Notes: generated by a model from the letters alone, not told the origin. DNA of 64,000 nt from Amycolatopsis rifamycinica (GCF_000695625.1 NZ_JMQI01000057.1:1-64000), one strand, 5' to 3'; positions 15,994 to 25,773 are shown, counted from the first letter of the stretch. Program-made: numbers and translations.

Positions 15994-17154
15994 ATGAAGC
16001 ACCGCATCGTCGTCCTCGGGGCCGGATACGCCGGAGCCAACGCCGCCGGCCGGCTCGCGAAGCGGCTGCACCCCGCCGACACCGAGATCACCCTCGTCAA
16101 CGCCGACCCCGAGTTCGTCGAGCGCGTCCGCATGCACCAGCTGGCGACCGGCCAGGACCTCAAGCCCCGCCCGCTGGCCGACGTCTTCGCGGGCACCGGG
16201 GTGCGGGTGCGGATCGCGCGGGTCACCGCCGTCGACGCCGAACGCAAGCGCGTCGCCCTCGCCGACGGCGGCGAAATCGCCTACGACACGCTCGTCTACG
16301 CCCTCGGCAGCACGGCCGCCGCCGTTCCGGAGCACGCCCACAGCATCGCGGGCCGGGAATCCGCGCGGCGGCTGCGCGAGCGGCTGGCCGGTCTCGCCGC
16401 GGGCGGGTCCGTGCTCGTCGTCGGTGGTGGCCTCACCGGCATCGAAGCCGCCACGGAGATCGCGGAAGCCCGGCCGGACCTCGAGATCGCCCTCGCCGCC
16501 CGCGGCGGCCTCGGCGACTGGCTGAGCGAGAAGGCCCGCGACCACCTGCGGAAGGCGTTCGACCGGCTCGGCATCACCGTGCACGAAAACACCGCGGTCA
16601 CGGACGTCGAGCCGGCCACCGCGGTCACCGCGGACGGCCGCACGATCCCGGCCCAGGTGACTGTCTGGACGGCCGGGTTCGCGGTCCACCCCCTCGCCGC
16701 GGCCACGACCCTGGAGGTCGCCGAGACGGGCCAGATCGTCGTCGACGACACGATGCGGTCGGTCTCGCACCCGGACGTCTACGCCGTCGGGGACGCCGCG
16801 TACGCCCGGGGCGCGAACGGCACGCCGCTGCGGATGTCCTGCGCTTCGGGGATCCCGACGGCACAGCTGGCGGCCGACGTCATCGCCGCCCGCCTGACCG
16901 GGCGCCCGGTGCCCGGGAACAAGATCGGCTACTCGGTCCAGTGCGTGAGCCTCGGCCGCCACGACGCGGTCATCCAGCCCGTGACCCCGGACGACCAGGT
17001 CAAGCCCTCCGCGGTGACCGGGCGGACGGCCGCCCGGATCAAGGAGCTGATCTGCCGGTCCGCGGCCTGGAGCGTCGCCCACCCGACGATGCTGGTGCCG
17101 TCTCGCCGCCGGCACACCGTCCCGGCCGGGGAACCGGTGGCGACGGCCGCCTGA
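15994..17154 (+). CDS. NAD(P)/FAD-dependent oxidoreductase (NDH-2-like)
   Basis: A 386-residue pyridine-nucleotide-disulfide-type flavoprotein. It has an N-terminal FAD Rossmann motif (IVVLGAGYAGANAAGRL), a central NAD(P)-binding GGGLTGIEAATEIAE near residue 145, and a C-terminal FAD motif (HPDVYAVGDAAYARG). It resembles type-II NADH dehydrogenases but is a little short and lacks an obvious C-terminal membrane anchor. It sits 82 bp downstream of the ECF41 sigma gene. ECF41 sigmas usually control an adjacent carboxymuconolactone decarboxylase, oxidoreductase or epimerase; this would be the oxidoreductase. CAGGAGCAG precedes ATG 15994. Confidence 0.9.
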   Translation: MKHRIVVLGAGYAGANAAGRLAKRLHPADTEITLVNADPEFVERVRMHQLATGQDLKPRPLADVFAGTGVRVRIARVTAVDAERKRVALADGGEIAYDTLVYALGSTAAAVPEHAHSIAGRESARRLRERLAGLAAGGSVLVVGGGLTGIEAATEIAEARPDLEIALAARGGLGDWLSEKARDHLRKAFDRLGITVHENTAVTDVEPATAVTADGRTIPAQVTVWTAGFAVHPLAAATTLEVAETGQIVVDDTMRSVSHPDVYAVGDAAYARGANGTPLRMSCASGIPTAQLAADVIAARLTGRPVPGNKIGYSVQCVSLGRHDAVIQPVTPDDQVKPSAVTGRTAARIKELICRSAAWSVAHPTMLVPSRRRHTVPAGEPVATAA

Positions 17155-17160
17155 GCTCGC

Positions 17161-17204
17161 GGAGGAGCCGCGCCGCGGCGGCCGGCCGGCGGTGCGGCTC
17201 CTCC
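17161..17204. terminator. GC-rich hairpin between convergent genes
   Basis: GGAGGAGCCGC (17161-17171) pairs perfectly with GCGGCTCCTCC (17194-17204), an 11-bp stem whose 22-base loop can also fold. It lies six bases after the oxidoreductase stop and before the beta-galactosidase stop on the other strand. A bidirectional intrinsic-type terminator is likely, though no U-tract follows, as usual in these genomes. Confidence 0.6.
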
Positions 17205-17221
17205 GCCCGCGCGATCCCGGG

Positions 17222-20200
17222 TCAGCCGCCCGCGGGCAGGCCGGTCAGCGCCTCGGTCAAGCTCAGCGGGCGCATCGTCAGGGTGTACCCGTACGTCGTG
17301 TCCGCCGCCACCTGGCTCTTCTCCCGCACCGGGTTCGGGGTGTCGCCCACGCCGGTGGCCGCGTGGTCGGCGTGCAGCGTGAACCAGCCCGGGTTGCGCC
17401 GCAGCTGGAACGGGTAGGCCGCCCGGTCCAGGTCGTCGTACGGCGTGACGCTGACGTCCGTTGCCCCGCTCACCAGCAGCCCCGACCGGCGGCCGTCGGT
17501 CAGCAACGCCCAGCGCGTGTCGGTGTGGTTGCCGTGGTCCTGCGGGCGGTGGTAGTCCGTGTACTGCTCGTCCACAGTGGACCTGTTGACCGCGATCGGC
17601 GTGCCGTCCCTGCGGTCGACGTAGCTCTCGGCGGTCCGGCCGTACCAGCTGAACCGCGTGAAGCTGTCCGGGACGCCCAGTGACAGCCCGATGCGCGGCA
17701 GGTAGTTCAGCGTGCGCAGCGCGCCCTGCGGCGTCACCTCGTGGCCCAGGCGCAGCACGCCCGCCGAGTCCACCGTGTACGTCATCGTCTGGTCGAACCA
17801 GGCGCCCGTCACGTCCGGTGCGGCCACCCGGCTGTCGACCACGACGCTGACGCTGCCGCCCGCGCGCTCGACCCGCACGCCGGCGACCGTCGTCCGCAGG
17901 CGGTCGAGGCCGAGCTTGCGCCAGTCCTCGCCCTCGGCCCGGCCCCAGGCGAACGTCTCGTTGCTGATCGGGGCGCGCCACGCGTCGAGCTTCGGCCCGC
18001 TCGCCAGCAGTTCCCGGCCCCACGACTTCATCGACGACAGCGTCCCGCTGCGCTTGTCCACCTCGTAGCCGACCGGGCCGGCCTGGACGGCGACCGCGTT
18101 CCCGGTCTCCCGCGCCGTCACCCGGCCCCAGCCGGGCGGGGCCTGGTCGAGGCCGGGCACCCGCGTGCCGCCGAGCGGGAACTGGTCGTGCGCCAGGACG
18201 TGACCCGCGGGCAGCAGCGGCCGCGGGGCCTTGACGACCGCCTCGACGGTGAGGAAGGTTTCGCGGTCGCCGGCGGTGACCGGCAGGGGAATCCGGCCGG
18301 TGGTCCCCGCCGCGACGCGCAGGGGCTGCTCGCCGCTCTTGACCGTCTTCGAGCCTTCGGTGACGCGCCACCGGAGACCGACGTCGGAGGTGTCGCTGAA
18401 CTGGCGTTCGTTGGTCACCGACAGCACGCCGCCGGCGTAGGCGAACCGCAGCGGCTGGTGCGCCCACGCCAGCTGCGCGGTTTCCGGCTGGGGCCTGCGG
18501 TCCGAGCCGATCAGACCGTCCACTCCGGACAGACTGGAGCCGTAGGACAGGTACGTGCCCCGCTCGGTCACGCTGTCGAAGTCGAGGGCCAGCAGCGCGC
18601 CCGGCGCCGGCTCCGGTCCCGCGAGCTCGGCCGCGGTGAGCGCGCGGTCGTGGATCCGGACGTCGTCCACCACCCCCCGGGCCAGCCAGCCGATGTTCGA
18701 GGGGTCGTTCCACGACGTCTCGAAGTCGCGCCCGATGTTCACCTCGGCGGAGGAGGAGTCGATCGGGCCGCTGAACGCCTTCTGCCCGATTTCGCGGCCG
18801 TCGAGGTACAGCCGCAGCGCGGTGCCGTCGTAGGTGCCGCTGACGCGGTGCCAGTTGCCGTAGAAGTCCGCCGGCACCGGGGCCTGGACGGCGATCCACG
18901 TGCCGCTGTGGATGAAGAACTCCAGCGTCGTCTCGTTCTTCAGCTTCAGCGTGTACTGGTGGTCGCCCTTGGCGATGATCGGGAACTGGCCGGTCCACTT
19001 GCCCGGCTTGACCCAGGCGTCCAGGGTCAGCGCGGTGCCGGTGAGGTCCAGCCGGCGGTCGCGGTAGACCTCGGCGAAGTCGTCCAAACCGGACAGTTCC
19101 AGTGCCTTCCCGCGGTGGCCGTCGACGAGCTTCGCCGCGCCGGAAAGGTGGGTGGAGATGCCGTGCCCGGAGACGTCGGGGACGAGGCGGACCGGCTGCC
19201 GGATGTTCTGCTCGGCCCAGTCCCAGACGAACCCGCCCTGCGTTTGCGGGTGCGCGCGGATGATGTCCCAGAACTCGCGGAAGTTGCCGAGGCTGTTGCC
19301 CATCGCGTGCGCGTACTCGCCGAAGATCAGCGGTTTCGTGGTGTTCTTCGCCTGCTCGGCGAACTTCTCCGGCGACGGGTACCGCGGGCCCCAGACGTCG
19401 GCGAAGGGCGCGTCGCCGTCGGGGTTGTTGGACTGGTGGTAGATCGGGCGGGTCGGGTCGTTGGCCCGCAGCCAGTCCGCCATCGCGTGGTGGTGGGCGC
19501 CGAGGCCGGCTTCGTTGCCGGTGTCCCACAGGAAGACGCTGGGGTGGTTCTTGTCGCGTTCCACCATGCCGATCAGCCGGTCGAGGAACGCGTCCCGCCA
19601 CTCGGGCTGGTTCGCCTGGCACCAGTTCGCGCAGTTTTCGTGGTTGTGCGTCTCGATGTCGACCTCGTCGTCGATCCAGAGGCCGTGCTCGTCCGCCAGC
19701 CGGTAGAAGTACGGGTCGGACGGGTAGTGCGACGTGCGGACGGCGTTGACGTTGAGCTGCTCCATCAGCGCCACATCGCGTTCCTGCGCCCGGCGCGGCA
19801 CGTGCCGGCCGTGGTCCGGGTCGGTCTCGGCGCGGTTGACGCCCTTGAAGAGCACGCGCTTGCCGTTGACCAGCAGCTGCCGGTCGCGGATCTCGATCTC
19901 GCGGAAGCCGGTGGTTTCGCGGGTGATGTGGGTGGTCCGGCCGTCCGGGCCGGCGAGGGTCAGCACGGTCGTGTAGAGGTTCGGCGTCTCGTCGGTCCAC
20001 TTGGCCGGGTTCCGCACTCCCACGGTGAGGGTGACCGCGGCGCCGGCGTCCCCGACCTCGACGTCCCGGGCGGTGGCGCCGACCTCCTTGCCGTCCGCGT
20101 CGCGGAGGCTGAGCCCGACGGTGTGCTTCCCCGTGGTGCCGCCCGGTCCGCGGGCGATCTCGACGGCGGCGGAGAGGACGGCGTCGGTGTACGCCGCGTC

Positions 20201-20968
20201 GAGATCGGTCCGCAGCGTGACGTCCTGGACGTGGGTGGCGGGCGTGGAGGTGAGCGTCACCGACCGGAAGATGCCCGCGTACCGCCACTGGTCGTAGTCC
20301 TCGAGGTAGGCGCCCGCGCTCCAGCGGTGCACCTGGACGGCGAGCCGGTTGGGGCCGGGCCGCAGGGCGGCGGAGACGTCGAACTCCGCCGGGGTGTAGC
20401 CGCCCTGGTCGTAGCCGATGTACTGGCCGTTGACCCACACGAAGTACGCCGACGTCACGCCGTCGAAGCGCAGGGCCGTGCGCCGCTGCGCCCAGCCGGC
20501 GGGCAGGTCGAAGTCGCGGGTGTAGGCGGCGGTGGGGTTGACGTCCCGGGGGACCCTGGGCGGGGCGTCCGGCTGGATCTCGGTGGCGATGTTGCGGAAG
20601 ACGGGGTGGTCGAGGCCGTCGGTCTGCCAGGTGTGCGGCACGGAGACCTCGCGCCAGGCGGACGTGTCGTACCCGTCGGCGTGGAAGCCGGCGGGCACCT
20701 GGGCGGGGTTGTCCGCCATGGCGATCCGCCACTTCCCGTCGAGCGTCTTCGTGAACGGCGTCTGTTCCCGCCCCCGGACGGCGGACTCGACGTCGGCGTG
20801 CGGAGCGAGGAACGCGTGCGGCGGCTCCTGGCCTTCACCGACCTTCCGCGGGTCTTCGAGGTAGGAGTAGACGTCGGCCGGCGGTGCGGCCGCCGCGTGG
20901 CCGGGGCCGGCGGGCACCAGGGTGCCCGCGAGAGCCAACAGAACCACACCCAGAGTGCGCAGCCGCAC
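17222..20968 (-). CDS. Secreted GH2 beta-galactosidase with internal LamG domain
   Basis: A 1248-residue LacZ-type glycoside hydrolase family 2 enzyme with an N-terminal signal peptide (LRTLGVVLLALAG...PGHAAAA). The sugar-binding and Ig-like domains (HTWQTDG, YIGYDQGGYTPAEFDV) precede the TIM barrel, with the acid/base Glu in WDTGNEAG near residue 484 and the nucleophile Glu in IFGEYAHAMGN near 550. A concanavalin/LamG domain (about 610-790, LTLDAWVKPGKWTGQF, LRLYLDGREIG) is inserted after the barrel. The last part is the Bgal_small_N sandwich. GTG 20968 has GGAGG eight bases upstream; an ATG at 20983 is possible. It is the last gene of the glycan locus. Confidence 0.92.
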   Translation of the reverse strand: MRLRTLGVVLLALAGTLVPAGPGHAAAAPPADVYSYLEDPRKVGEGQEPPHAFLAPHADVESAVRGREQTPFTKTLDGKWRIAMADNPAQVPAGFHADGYDTSAWREVSVPHTWQTDGLDHPVFRNIATEIQPDAPPRVPRDVNPTAAYTRDFDLPAGWAQRRTALRFDGVTSAYFVWVNGQYIGYDQGGYTPAEFDVSAALRPGPNRLAVQVHRWSAGAYLEDYDQWRYAGIFRSVTLTSTPATHVQDVTLRTDLDAAYTDAVLSAAVEIARGPGGTTGKHTVGLSLRDADGKEVGATARDVEVGDAGAAVTLTVGVRNPAKWTDETPNLYTTVLTLAGPDGRTTHITRETTGFREIEIRDRQLLVNGKRVLFKGVNRAETDPDHGRHVPRRAQERDVALMEQLNVNAVRTSHYPSDPYFYRLADEHGLWIDDEVDIETHNHENCANWCQANQPEWRDAFLDRLIGMVERDKNHPSVFLWDTGNEAGLGAHHHAMADWLRANDPTRPIYHQSNNPDGDAPFADVWGPRYPSPEKFAEQAKNTTKPLIFGEYAHAMGNSLGNFREFWDIIRAHPQTQGGFVWDWAEQNIRQPVRLVPDVSGHGISTHLSGAAKLVDGHRGKALELSGLDDFAEVYRDRRLDLTGTALTLDAWVKPGKWTGQFPIIAKGDHQYTLKLKNETTLEFFIHSGTWIAVQAPVPADFYGNWHRVSGTYDGTALRLYLDGREIGQKAFSGPIDSSSAEVNIGRDFETSWNDPSNIGWLARGVVDDVRIHDRALTAAELAGPEPAPGALLALDFDSVTERGTYLSYGSSLSGVDGLIGSDRRPQPETAQLAWAHQPLRFAYAGGVLSVTNERQFSDTSDVGLRWRVTEGSKTVKSGEQPLRVAAGTTGRIPLPVTAGDRETFLTVEAVVKAPRPLLPAGHVLAHDQFPLGGTRVPGLDQAPPGWGRVTARETGNAVAVQAGPVGYEVDKRSGTLSSMKSWGRELLASGPKLDAWRAPISNETFAWGRAEGEDWRKLGLDRLRTTVAGVRVERAGGSVSVVVDSRVAAPDVTGAWFDQTMTYTVDSAGVLRLGHEVTPQGALRTLNYLPRIGLSLGVPDSFTRFSWYGRTAESYVDRRDGTPIAVNRSTVDEQYTDYHRPQDHGNHTDTRWALLTDGRRSGLLVSGATDVSVTPYDDLDRAAYPFQLRRNPGWFTLHADHAATGVGDTPNPVREKSQVAADTTYGYTLTMRPLSLTEALTGLPAGG

Positions 20969-21072
20969 GGCAGGAACCTCCATGTTCCGACAAGGTTCGG
21001 ACAGAACCCAACAAAATGGAACAGGATGGGGCGGGACGCGGTCAATAGGACATTCGGTGCGGAACCGGGCTC

Positions 21073-22986
21073 TCAGGACGCGGCCGCGGGCAGGGCGGCT
21101 TCCGCGGTGACACCGTCGGGCCACGTCAAGGTGACGCGGTGACCGCCGTGGCCGTCCTCGGCGATCGCCAGGGACGGATCGGGTTCGTCCGGGCCACCGC
21201 GGTCCAGGACCACGATCGCGGCGAGCACCGCTCCCGGCGGCCCTTCGGTGGCGACGTACGGGATCGCGGTCCACTCGCCCAAGGGGGAAGTGCCGGTTTC
21301 GACGGCCACGTCCGCCGTGGTGAAGCCGCGCAGCGGACGCACCCGCGACCGCAGCTGCGGTGTCCGCGCGGCGGCCACCCCCGGCTCGGTCACCGGTCGG
21401 GTCGCGTGCGAGACCGGCCAGCCGCTCAGCCGCACCGGCCCGGCGGGAGCGCCGTCGAGCCGCGCGAGCCGGACCTCGACGCCCCACCGCACCACGGACG
21501 CCACCGTCAGCACCGGCCCCGGCACCACCGGCCCGCTGCGGCCCGAGCCGTGGTCGGGGGAGTCGTCCCCGGCCGTGTCGACCCAGCGGACCCGGCCCTG
21601 GGACGCCGCCGCCAGCACGCCGCCCGGCAGTTCGGTCGCGTAGCACGTCGAGAACCCCGCCCGGTGGCTCGCCCGGCCCCCGGCGTCCAGCACGACCACC
21701 GTGTTGTCCGGGACGAAACCCCGCGGCGGCACCGTCGCCGTCGAATAGCCGAGGCGGGCGTAGAGCGGCGCGTCGGCGCGCGGGTCGCCCGGGCGCGCGT
21801 GGTCCGTGCCGTGGTTGACCACCAGCGCGATCCCGTCGCGGCGCCGTCCCGAAACCAGCCAGCCGGGCGCGGTGACGACGCGGGCGACGTCGCCGGTCTC
21901 GATCGGCAGCGGCTCCTCGACGTCCGTCCACACGGGATGGTGCGCCGGCAGGGCCAGCCCCAGCAGGCCTTTGGCCGCCCAGTACGGCGAGCCGGGCCCG
22001 GAGTACGCCTGGCGCATCGCCGGCCAGGCGTGGTGCCAGCCCAGGCTGAGCAGATCGCCGGGCGCGCCGAAGTGCCGGACCATCCCACCCGCCACCCGGC
22101 GCGTCAGACCGGGGGACAGGTGCGAAGTCCCGGTCAGCGCGCCGGCCCAGAACGGCGCCGCGGCGGCGAAGCGGTAGACCAGGCTGCGGCCCTGCAGCAG
22201 CGGCGAGCCGTCGCTGCCCACCAGCCGCACGGCGTCGTCGAGGTACTCCCGCAGGTCCGCGCCCCACCGGTGCCGCAGCGAACCGGGGCACAGCGTGCCG
22301 GTGACGTCGAACAAGTGCGTCCACAGCAGGGGGTACAGGTGCAGCGCCCATCCCGTGTAGTGGTCGTAGGCGCGCTCGTCGCCGTCGCTGAGCCAGCCGC
22401 CGGGCCGCCGCAGCGACGCGTGCACGGCGAGGTCCTCCTCGATGTCCGCCGCCGACCACGGGCCGCCCGCCTCGCGCAGGAACGACTCCACGACGATCCG
22501 GAACCACACCCAGTTGATCGGCGGGTACGGCTGCCCGATCACCGTCGCGAGCCAGGCGACGACCCGCTCGCGGACGACGTCGTCCAGGCGGTCCCACAGC
22601 CACGGCCGGGTCAGCTGCAGCACCAGCGCGATCGACGCGGCCTCCACTTTGGCCTGGCCCAGCTCGTCGGGCCGCGGCCACGCCTCGGGGCTGGCCGGAT
22701 CGGTGCCGGCGGCCAGCCCGCGCGCGTAGTGCTCGAGGACCCCGCCCGGGTCCGCGCCGCCCTCCCCGGCGACGCGGAACCCGGCGATCAGGAACGTCCG
22801 GGCGAACCCCTCCAGCCCGTCCGAGACGCGGCCGTTGCGGCTGGCCGGGCCGGGCAGGTCGATCCGGGCGCCCGCCGGGGAGCGGTGGCGGCCGGCCGCC
22901 GCGAGCAGCCGGTCCGCCAGCGCCGCGTAGTGCTCGCGGGTCCAGCCGGTGTACGGCGACAGCCGGCGGTCTTCGACGGCCGTCAT
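21073..22986 (-). CDS. DUF2264 family protein
   Basis: A 637-residue protein that starts YTGWTREHYAALADRLLAAA and contains RNGRVSDGLEGFARTFLIAGFRVAG, GWLSDGDERAYDHYTGWALHLYPLLW and LLQGRSLVYRFAAAAPFWAGAL, all typical of DUF2264. The first roughly 350 residues form an (alpha/alpha)-barrel-like domain and the rest is beta-rich. DUF2264 proteins are commonly found in glycan-use loci near heparinase-like lyases; no activity is firmly assigned. ATG 22986 overlaps the stop of the dehydrogenase gene by four bases. There is no signal peptide, so it is intracellular. Confidence 0.88.
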   Translation of the reverse strand: MTAVEDRRLSPYTGWTREHYAALADRLLAAAGRHRSPAGARIDLPGPASRNGRVSDGLEGFARTFLIAGFRVAGEGGADPGGVLEHYARGLAAGTDPASPEAWPRPDELGQAKVEAASIALVLQLTRPWLWDRLDDVVRERVVAWLATVIGQPYPPINWVWFRIVVESFLREAGGPWSAADIEEDLAVHASLRRPGGWLSDGDERAYDHYTGWALHLYPLLWTHLFDVTGTLCPGSLRHRWGADLREYLDDAVRLVGSDGSPLLQGRSLVYRFAAAAPFWAGALTGTSHLSPGLTRRVAGGMVRHFGAPGDLLSLGWHHAWPAMRQAYSGPGSPYWAAKGLLGLALPAHHPVWTDVEEPLPIETGDVARVVTAPGWLVSGRRRDGIALVVNHGTDHARPGDPRADAPLYARLGYSTATVPPRGFVPDNTVVVLDAGGRASHRAGFSTCYATELPGGVLAAASQGRVRWVDTAGDDSPDHGSGRSGPVVPGPVLTVASVVRWGVEVRLARLDGAPAGPVRLSGWPVSHATRPVTEPGVAAARTPQLRSRVRPLRGFTTADVAVETGTSPLGEWTAIPYVATEGPPGAVLAAIVVLDRGGPDEPDPSLAIAEDGHGGHRVTLTWPDGVTAEAALPAAAS

Positions 22987-23996
22987 GCCTGCACCGCCAG
23001 GGAATGCCGGGTCACCGGGGCCCGGGGCGGCAGGCCGGCGGCGTAGCGCTCGAGCTCCCCGAGCGCCTCGGCGCTCATCCGGCGGGTCTCCGAGCCCAGC
23101 GAGCCCGCGATGTGCGGGGTGAGCACCACGTTCGGCAGGTCGTAGAGCGGGGAGCCGGCGGGCAGCGGCTCCGGCTCGGTGACGTCGAGGACGGCGTGCA
23201 GGCCGTCGGCGACGCAGGCGTGTTCGAGGGCCGCGGTGTCGACGAGCGCCCCCCGCGCGGTGTTGACCAGCACCGCGCCGGACGGCAGGGCGGCCAGTTC
23301 GGCGGCGCCGATCATGTGCCGCGTCTCGGGCAGCGAAGGCGCGTGCAGGCTCAGCACGTCCGCCCGCGGCAGCGCGTCCGCCAGGGACGCGGGCTCGGCG
23401 CCGGCCGCCCGGATCTCGCCCGCGTCGGCCACCGGGTCGACGACGAGCACCCGGGCCAGGTCCAGCAGCCGCAGCAGCGCGGCGACCCGGCGCCCGACCC
23501 GGGAAAACCCGACGAGCACCACCGTGCGGTCCCGGCCGGACAGCTCGCCCCGCTGGTCGCGGTAGCCCCAGTCGTCCCGGAACTTCCGGGCGTCGGCGGC
23601 CAGGAACGGCACCTTCTTGAACGCCCACAGGATCGCGCCAAGGGTGTACTGGGCGACCGGCTCGGCGTTGGCGTCGGCGGCCGTGGTGACCAGCAGGCCG
23701 CGGTCGAACACCGCCGCGCCGACGTGGTCGCGGACGCTGCCGGCCGCGTGCAGCACCGCCCGCAGGCGCGGCGCGGCCCGCAGGACGGCGTCGTCGAGCG
23801 GGGGACAGCCCCACGAGGTGATCAGCACCTCCACCTCGGCCAGCCGCGCGCGCACCGGCGCCGAGGCGAGTTCGTCGGCGCACAGCGGCTCGCCCAGCCG
23901 CGCGGTGGCGCGCAGCCGGGCCAGTTCCGCTTCGCCGAACTGCAGGGCCGCCGTGTCCCGCGCCATCACCAGCAGGGTCTCCGGGCGGCGCGTCAC
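22983..23996 (-). CDS. D-isomer-specific 2-hydroxyacid dehydrogenase
   Basis: A 337-residue NAD-dependent 2-hydroxyacid dehydrogenase. The NAD Rossmann motif is VVLVGFSRVGRRVAALLRLLD, the signature Arg lies in VLVNTARGALVDTAALEHA, the acidic residue in VTEPEPLPAGSPLYDLPNVVLTPHIAG, and the catalytic His in the PHIAG segment. It would oxidise or reduce a 2-keto acid formed from the imported glycan. GTG 23996 overlaps the stop of the upstream permease (GTGA), and its own stop overlaps the DUF2264 start. It is a fully coupled member of the transporter operon. Confidence 0.9.
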   Translation of the reverse strand: MTRRPETLLVMARDTAALQFGEAELARLRATARLGEPLCADELASAPVRARLAEVEVLITSWGCPPLDDAVLRAAPRLRAVLHAAGSVRDHVGAAVFDRGLLVTTAADANAEPVAQYTLGAILWAFKKVPFLAADARKFRDDWGYRDQRGELSGRDRTVVLVGFSRVGRRVAALLRLLDLARVLVVDPVADAGEIRAAGAEPASLADALPRADVLSLHAPSLPETRHMIGAAELAALPSGAVLVNTARGALVDTAALEHACVADGLHAVLDVTEPEPLPAGSPLYDLPNVVLTPHIAGSLGSETRRMSAEALGELERYAAGLPPRAPVTRHSLAVQA

Positions 23997-24847
23997 TTGA
24001 CGCTGCCCGCGGCCAGCCCGGACCGCCATTGCCGGTGCAGCAGGACGAACGCCACCACCAGCGGCAGCACGGCCAGCAGGGAGCCGGTGATGACGAGCGG
24101 GTTGTACTGCGGGAACTGGGTCACGCGCGTGCTCCACTGGTACAGGCCGAGGCTCATCGGGAACAGCTTGGGATCGGTCAGCATCACCAGCGGCAGGAAG
24201 AAGTTGTTCCAGATCCCCACAAACTGGAACAGGAAGATCGTCACCAGGCCCGGCCGCATCATCGGCAGCCCGATGGTGAAGAACGTCCGCAGTTCGCCGG
24301 CGCCGTCGGTGCGGGCGGCTTCGAGCACCTCGCCCGGCACCGCGGCCTCGGCGTAGACGCGGGCGAGGTAGACGCCGAAGGGGTTGGTGAGCAAGGGGAT
24401 GAACACCGCCCAGAACGTGCCGACGACCTCCAGCTGCGCCGCCAGCAGGTACAGCGGCAGGGCCAGCGCGGTGGTCGGCACGAGGACCCCGGTCAGCGTC
24501 ACCGCGAACAGCGCGCGGCGGCCCGGGAAGTCGAGCTTCGCGATCGCGTACCCGCAGGCGGCGCAGATCAGCGAGCCGAGCACCGCGCCGAGGCCGGCGT
24601 AGAGCAGCGAATTGCGGACCCAGGCGAGGAAGACGCCGTTCTCCTGCGTGAACAACGCGCTGAGGTTCGCGCCCAAGGTGAACTGCCCGAATTCGAAAGC
24701 GCCGGTCGTGGAGAAGTCGCCGACGGACTTGGTGGCCGAGGTGACCAGCCAGACCAGCGGGAGGACCGCGTACAGCGCGGCCAGCACCAGCAGGACGTGC
24801 ACGACCGTGCGGGACGTCCACCGCGAACCTGCGGGGGAGAGGGTCAC
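23993..24847 (-). CDS. Carbohydrate ABC transporter permease (MalG type)
   Basis: A 284-residue inner-membrane permease with six hydrophobic segments. The EAA loop reads EVLEAARTDGAGELRTFFTIGLPMMRPGLVTIFLF, and the family C-terminus follows (NPLVITGSLLAVLPLVVAFVLLHRQWRSGLAAGSVK). It pairs with the MalF-type permease upstream. GTG 24847 has GGAGG upstream and overlaps the previous stop by four bases. No ATPase gene lies in the locus, so a shared MsiK-type ATPase encoded elsewhere probably powers it, as is common in Actinobacteria. Confidence 0.93.
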   Translation of the reverse strand: MTLSPAGSRWTSRTVVHVLLVLAALYAVLPLVWLVTSATKSVGDFSTTGAFEFGQFTLGANLSALFTQENGVFLAWVRNSLLYAGLGAVLGSLICAACGYAIAKLDFPGRRALFAVTLTGVLVPTTALALPLYLLAAQLEVVGTFWAVFIPLLTNPFGVYLARVYAEAAVPGEVLEAARTDGAGELRTFFTIGLPMMRPGLVTIFLFQFVGIWNNFFLPLVMLTDPKLFPMSLGLYQWSTRVTQFPQYNPLVITGSLLAVLPLVVAFVLLHRQWRSGLAAGSVK

Positions 24848-25773
24848 CGGGACCTCCGGGCGGACAGGCGCATGACCAGCGCCGAGAGCAGGGCGGAAAC
24901 CAGCGCGAGCAGTACCGACGCGGCGGCGGCGCGGCCGTAGTCGTTGGCGATGAAGGCGGCTTCGTACACATAAAGGCTCGGGGACCAGGTGCTCGTCACC
25001 GAACCGGTGAACCCGCGCAGCACCAGGGGTTCGGTGAACAGCTGCAGGGACCCGATGACGGTGAACACGAGGGCGACGAACGCGGTCGGGCGGATCATCG
25101 GGACCTTGACCGACCAGGCCGTCCGGAACCCGCCGGCGCCGTCGGCCCGCGCGGCCTCGAGGACGTCGCGCGGGACGGCCTGCAGCGCCGTGTAGAAGAT
25201 GATCATGTTGTAGCCGACCCACTGCCAGGTCGCGATGGTGACGATCGACGGCAGGATGCCGGTCTTGCCCAGCGGGTCGAACGGCAGGAGCGCGGTCAGC
25301 CCGGAGCCCGGGCTGTAGAGGTAGGCCCAGATGAGCCCGGTGATCACGGTCGGCACCGCGTAGGGCAGGAAGACCGCCAGTGACCACACCCGCTTGAGCC
25401 GCACGACGGCGGAATCGACGAGCAGGGCCAGCAGCAGCGCCAGGCCGAGCATGATCGGGATGTGGACCAGGACGAACAGCGCCACATTGCCGAGGCTCGC
25501 GTGGAAGGCGCTGTCGGTGAGCACGTCGACGTAGTTGCCGAGGGCGACGAAGGCCGGGGTCGGGCCGGAAAAACCCAAGCCGGACAGGCGATCGGTGAAC
25601 AGGCTGAGGTAGAGCGCGTACCCGATCGGGACGAGCACGGTGGCGGTCAGCAGGATCGCGAACGGCGCGGCCAGCACGAGGCCGGCGCGGCCGCGGCCAC
25701 GGCGGTCGCGCGCCGGGGCGCCGGGACGGGCCGGCGCCGCGCTCGCGGCCCGCTCGGGGGTGAGGACGGTCAT
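24844..25773 (-). CDS. Carbohydrate ABC transporter permease (MalF type)
   Basis: A 309-residue permease with six membrane helices and a basic, Pro/Ala-rich N-terminal tail. The EAA motif is DVLEAARADGAGGFRTAWSVKVPMIRPTAFVALVF. It forms a heterodimer with the MalG-type permease. ATG 25773 shares its first base with the TGA of the solute-binding protein gene (TGATG), showing tight coupling. Substrate specificity is set by the binding protein and is not evident here; the surrounding enzymes suggest an oligosaccharide with beta-galactose or uronic acid. Confidence 0.93.
   Translation of the reverse strand: MTVLTPERAASAAPARPGAPARDRRGRGRAGLVLAAPFAILLTATVLVPIGYALYLSLFTDRLSGLGFSGPTPAFVALGNYVDVLTDSAFHASLGNVALFVLVHIPIMLGLALLLALLVDSAVVRLKRVWSLAVFLPYAVPTVITGLIWAYLYSPGSGLTALLPFDPLGKTGILPSIVTIATWQWVGYNMIIFYTALQAVPRDVLEAARADGAGGFRTAWSVKVPMIRPTAFVALVFTVIGSLQLFTEPLVLRGFTGSVTSTWSPSLYVYEAAFIANDYGRAAAASVLLALVSALLSALVMRLSARRSR

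Noticed and set aside
17741..21142. 1133-codon open frame opposite the beta-galactosidase
   Set aside because: Antisense to a well conserved GH2 gene, with shadow-type composition and no ribosome-binding site.
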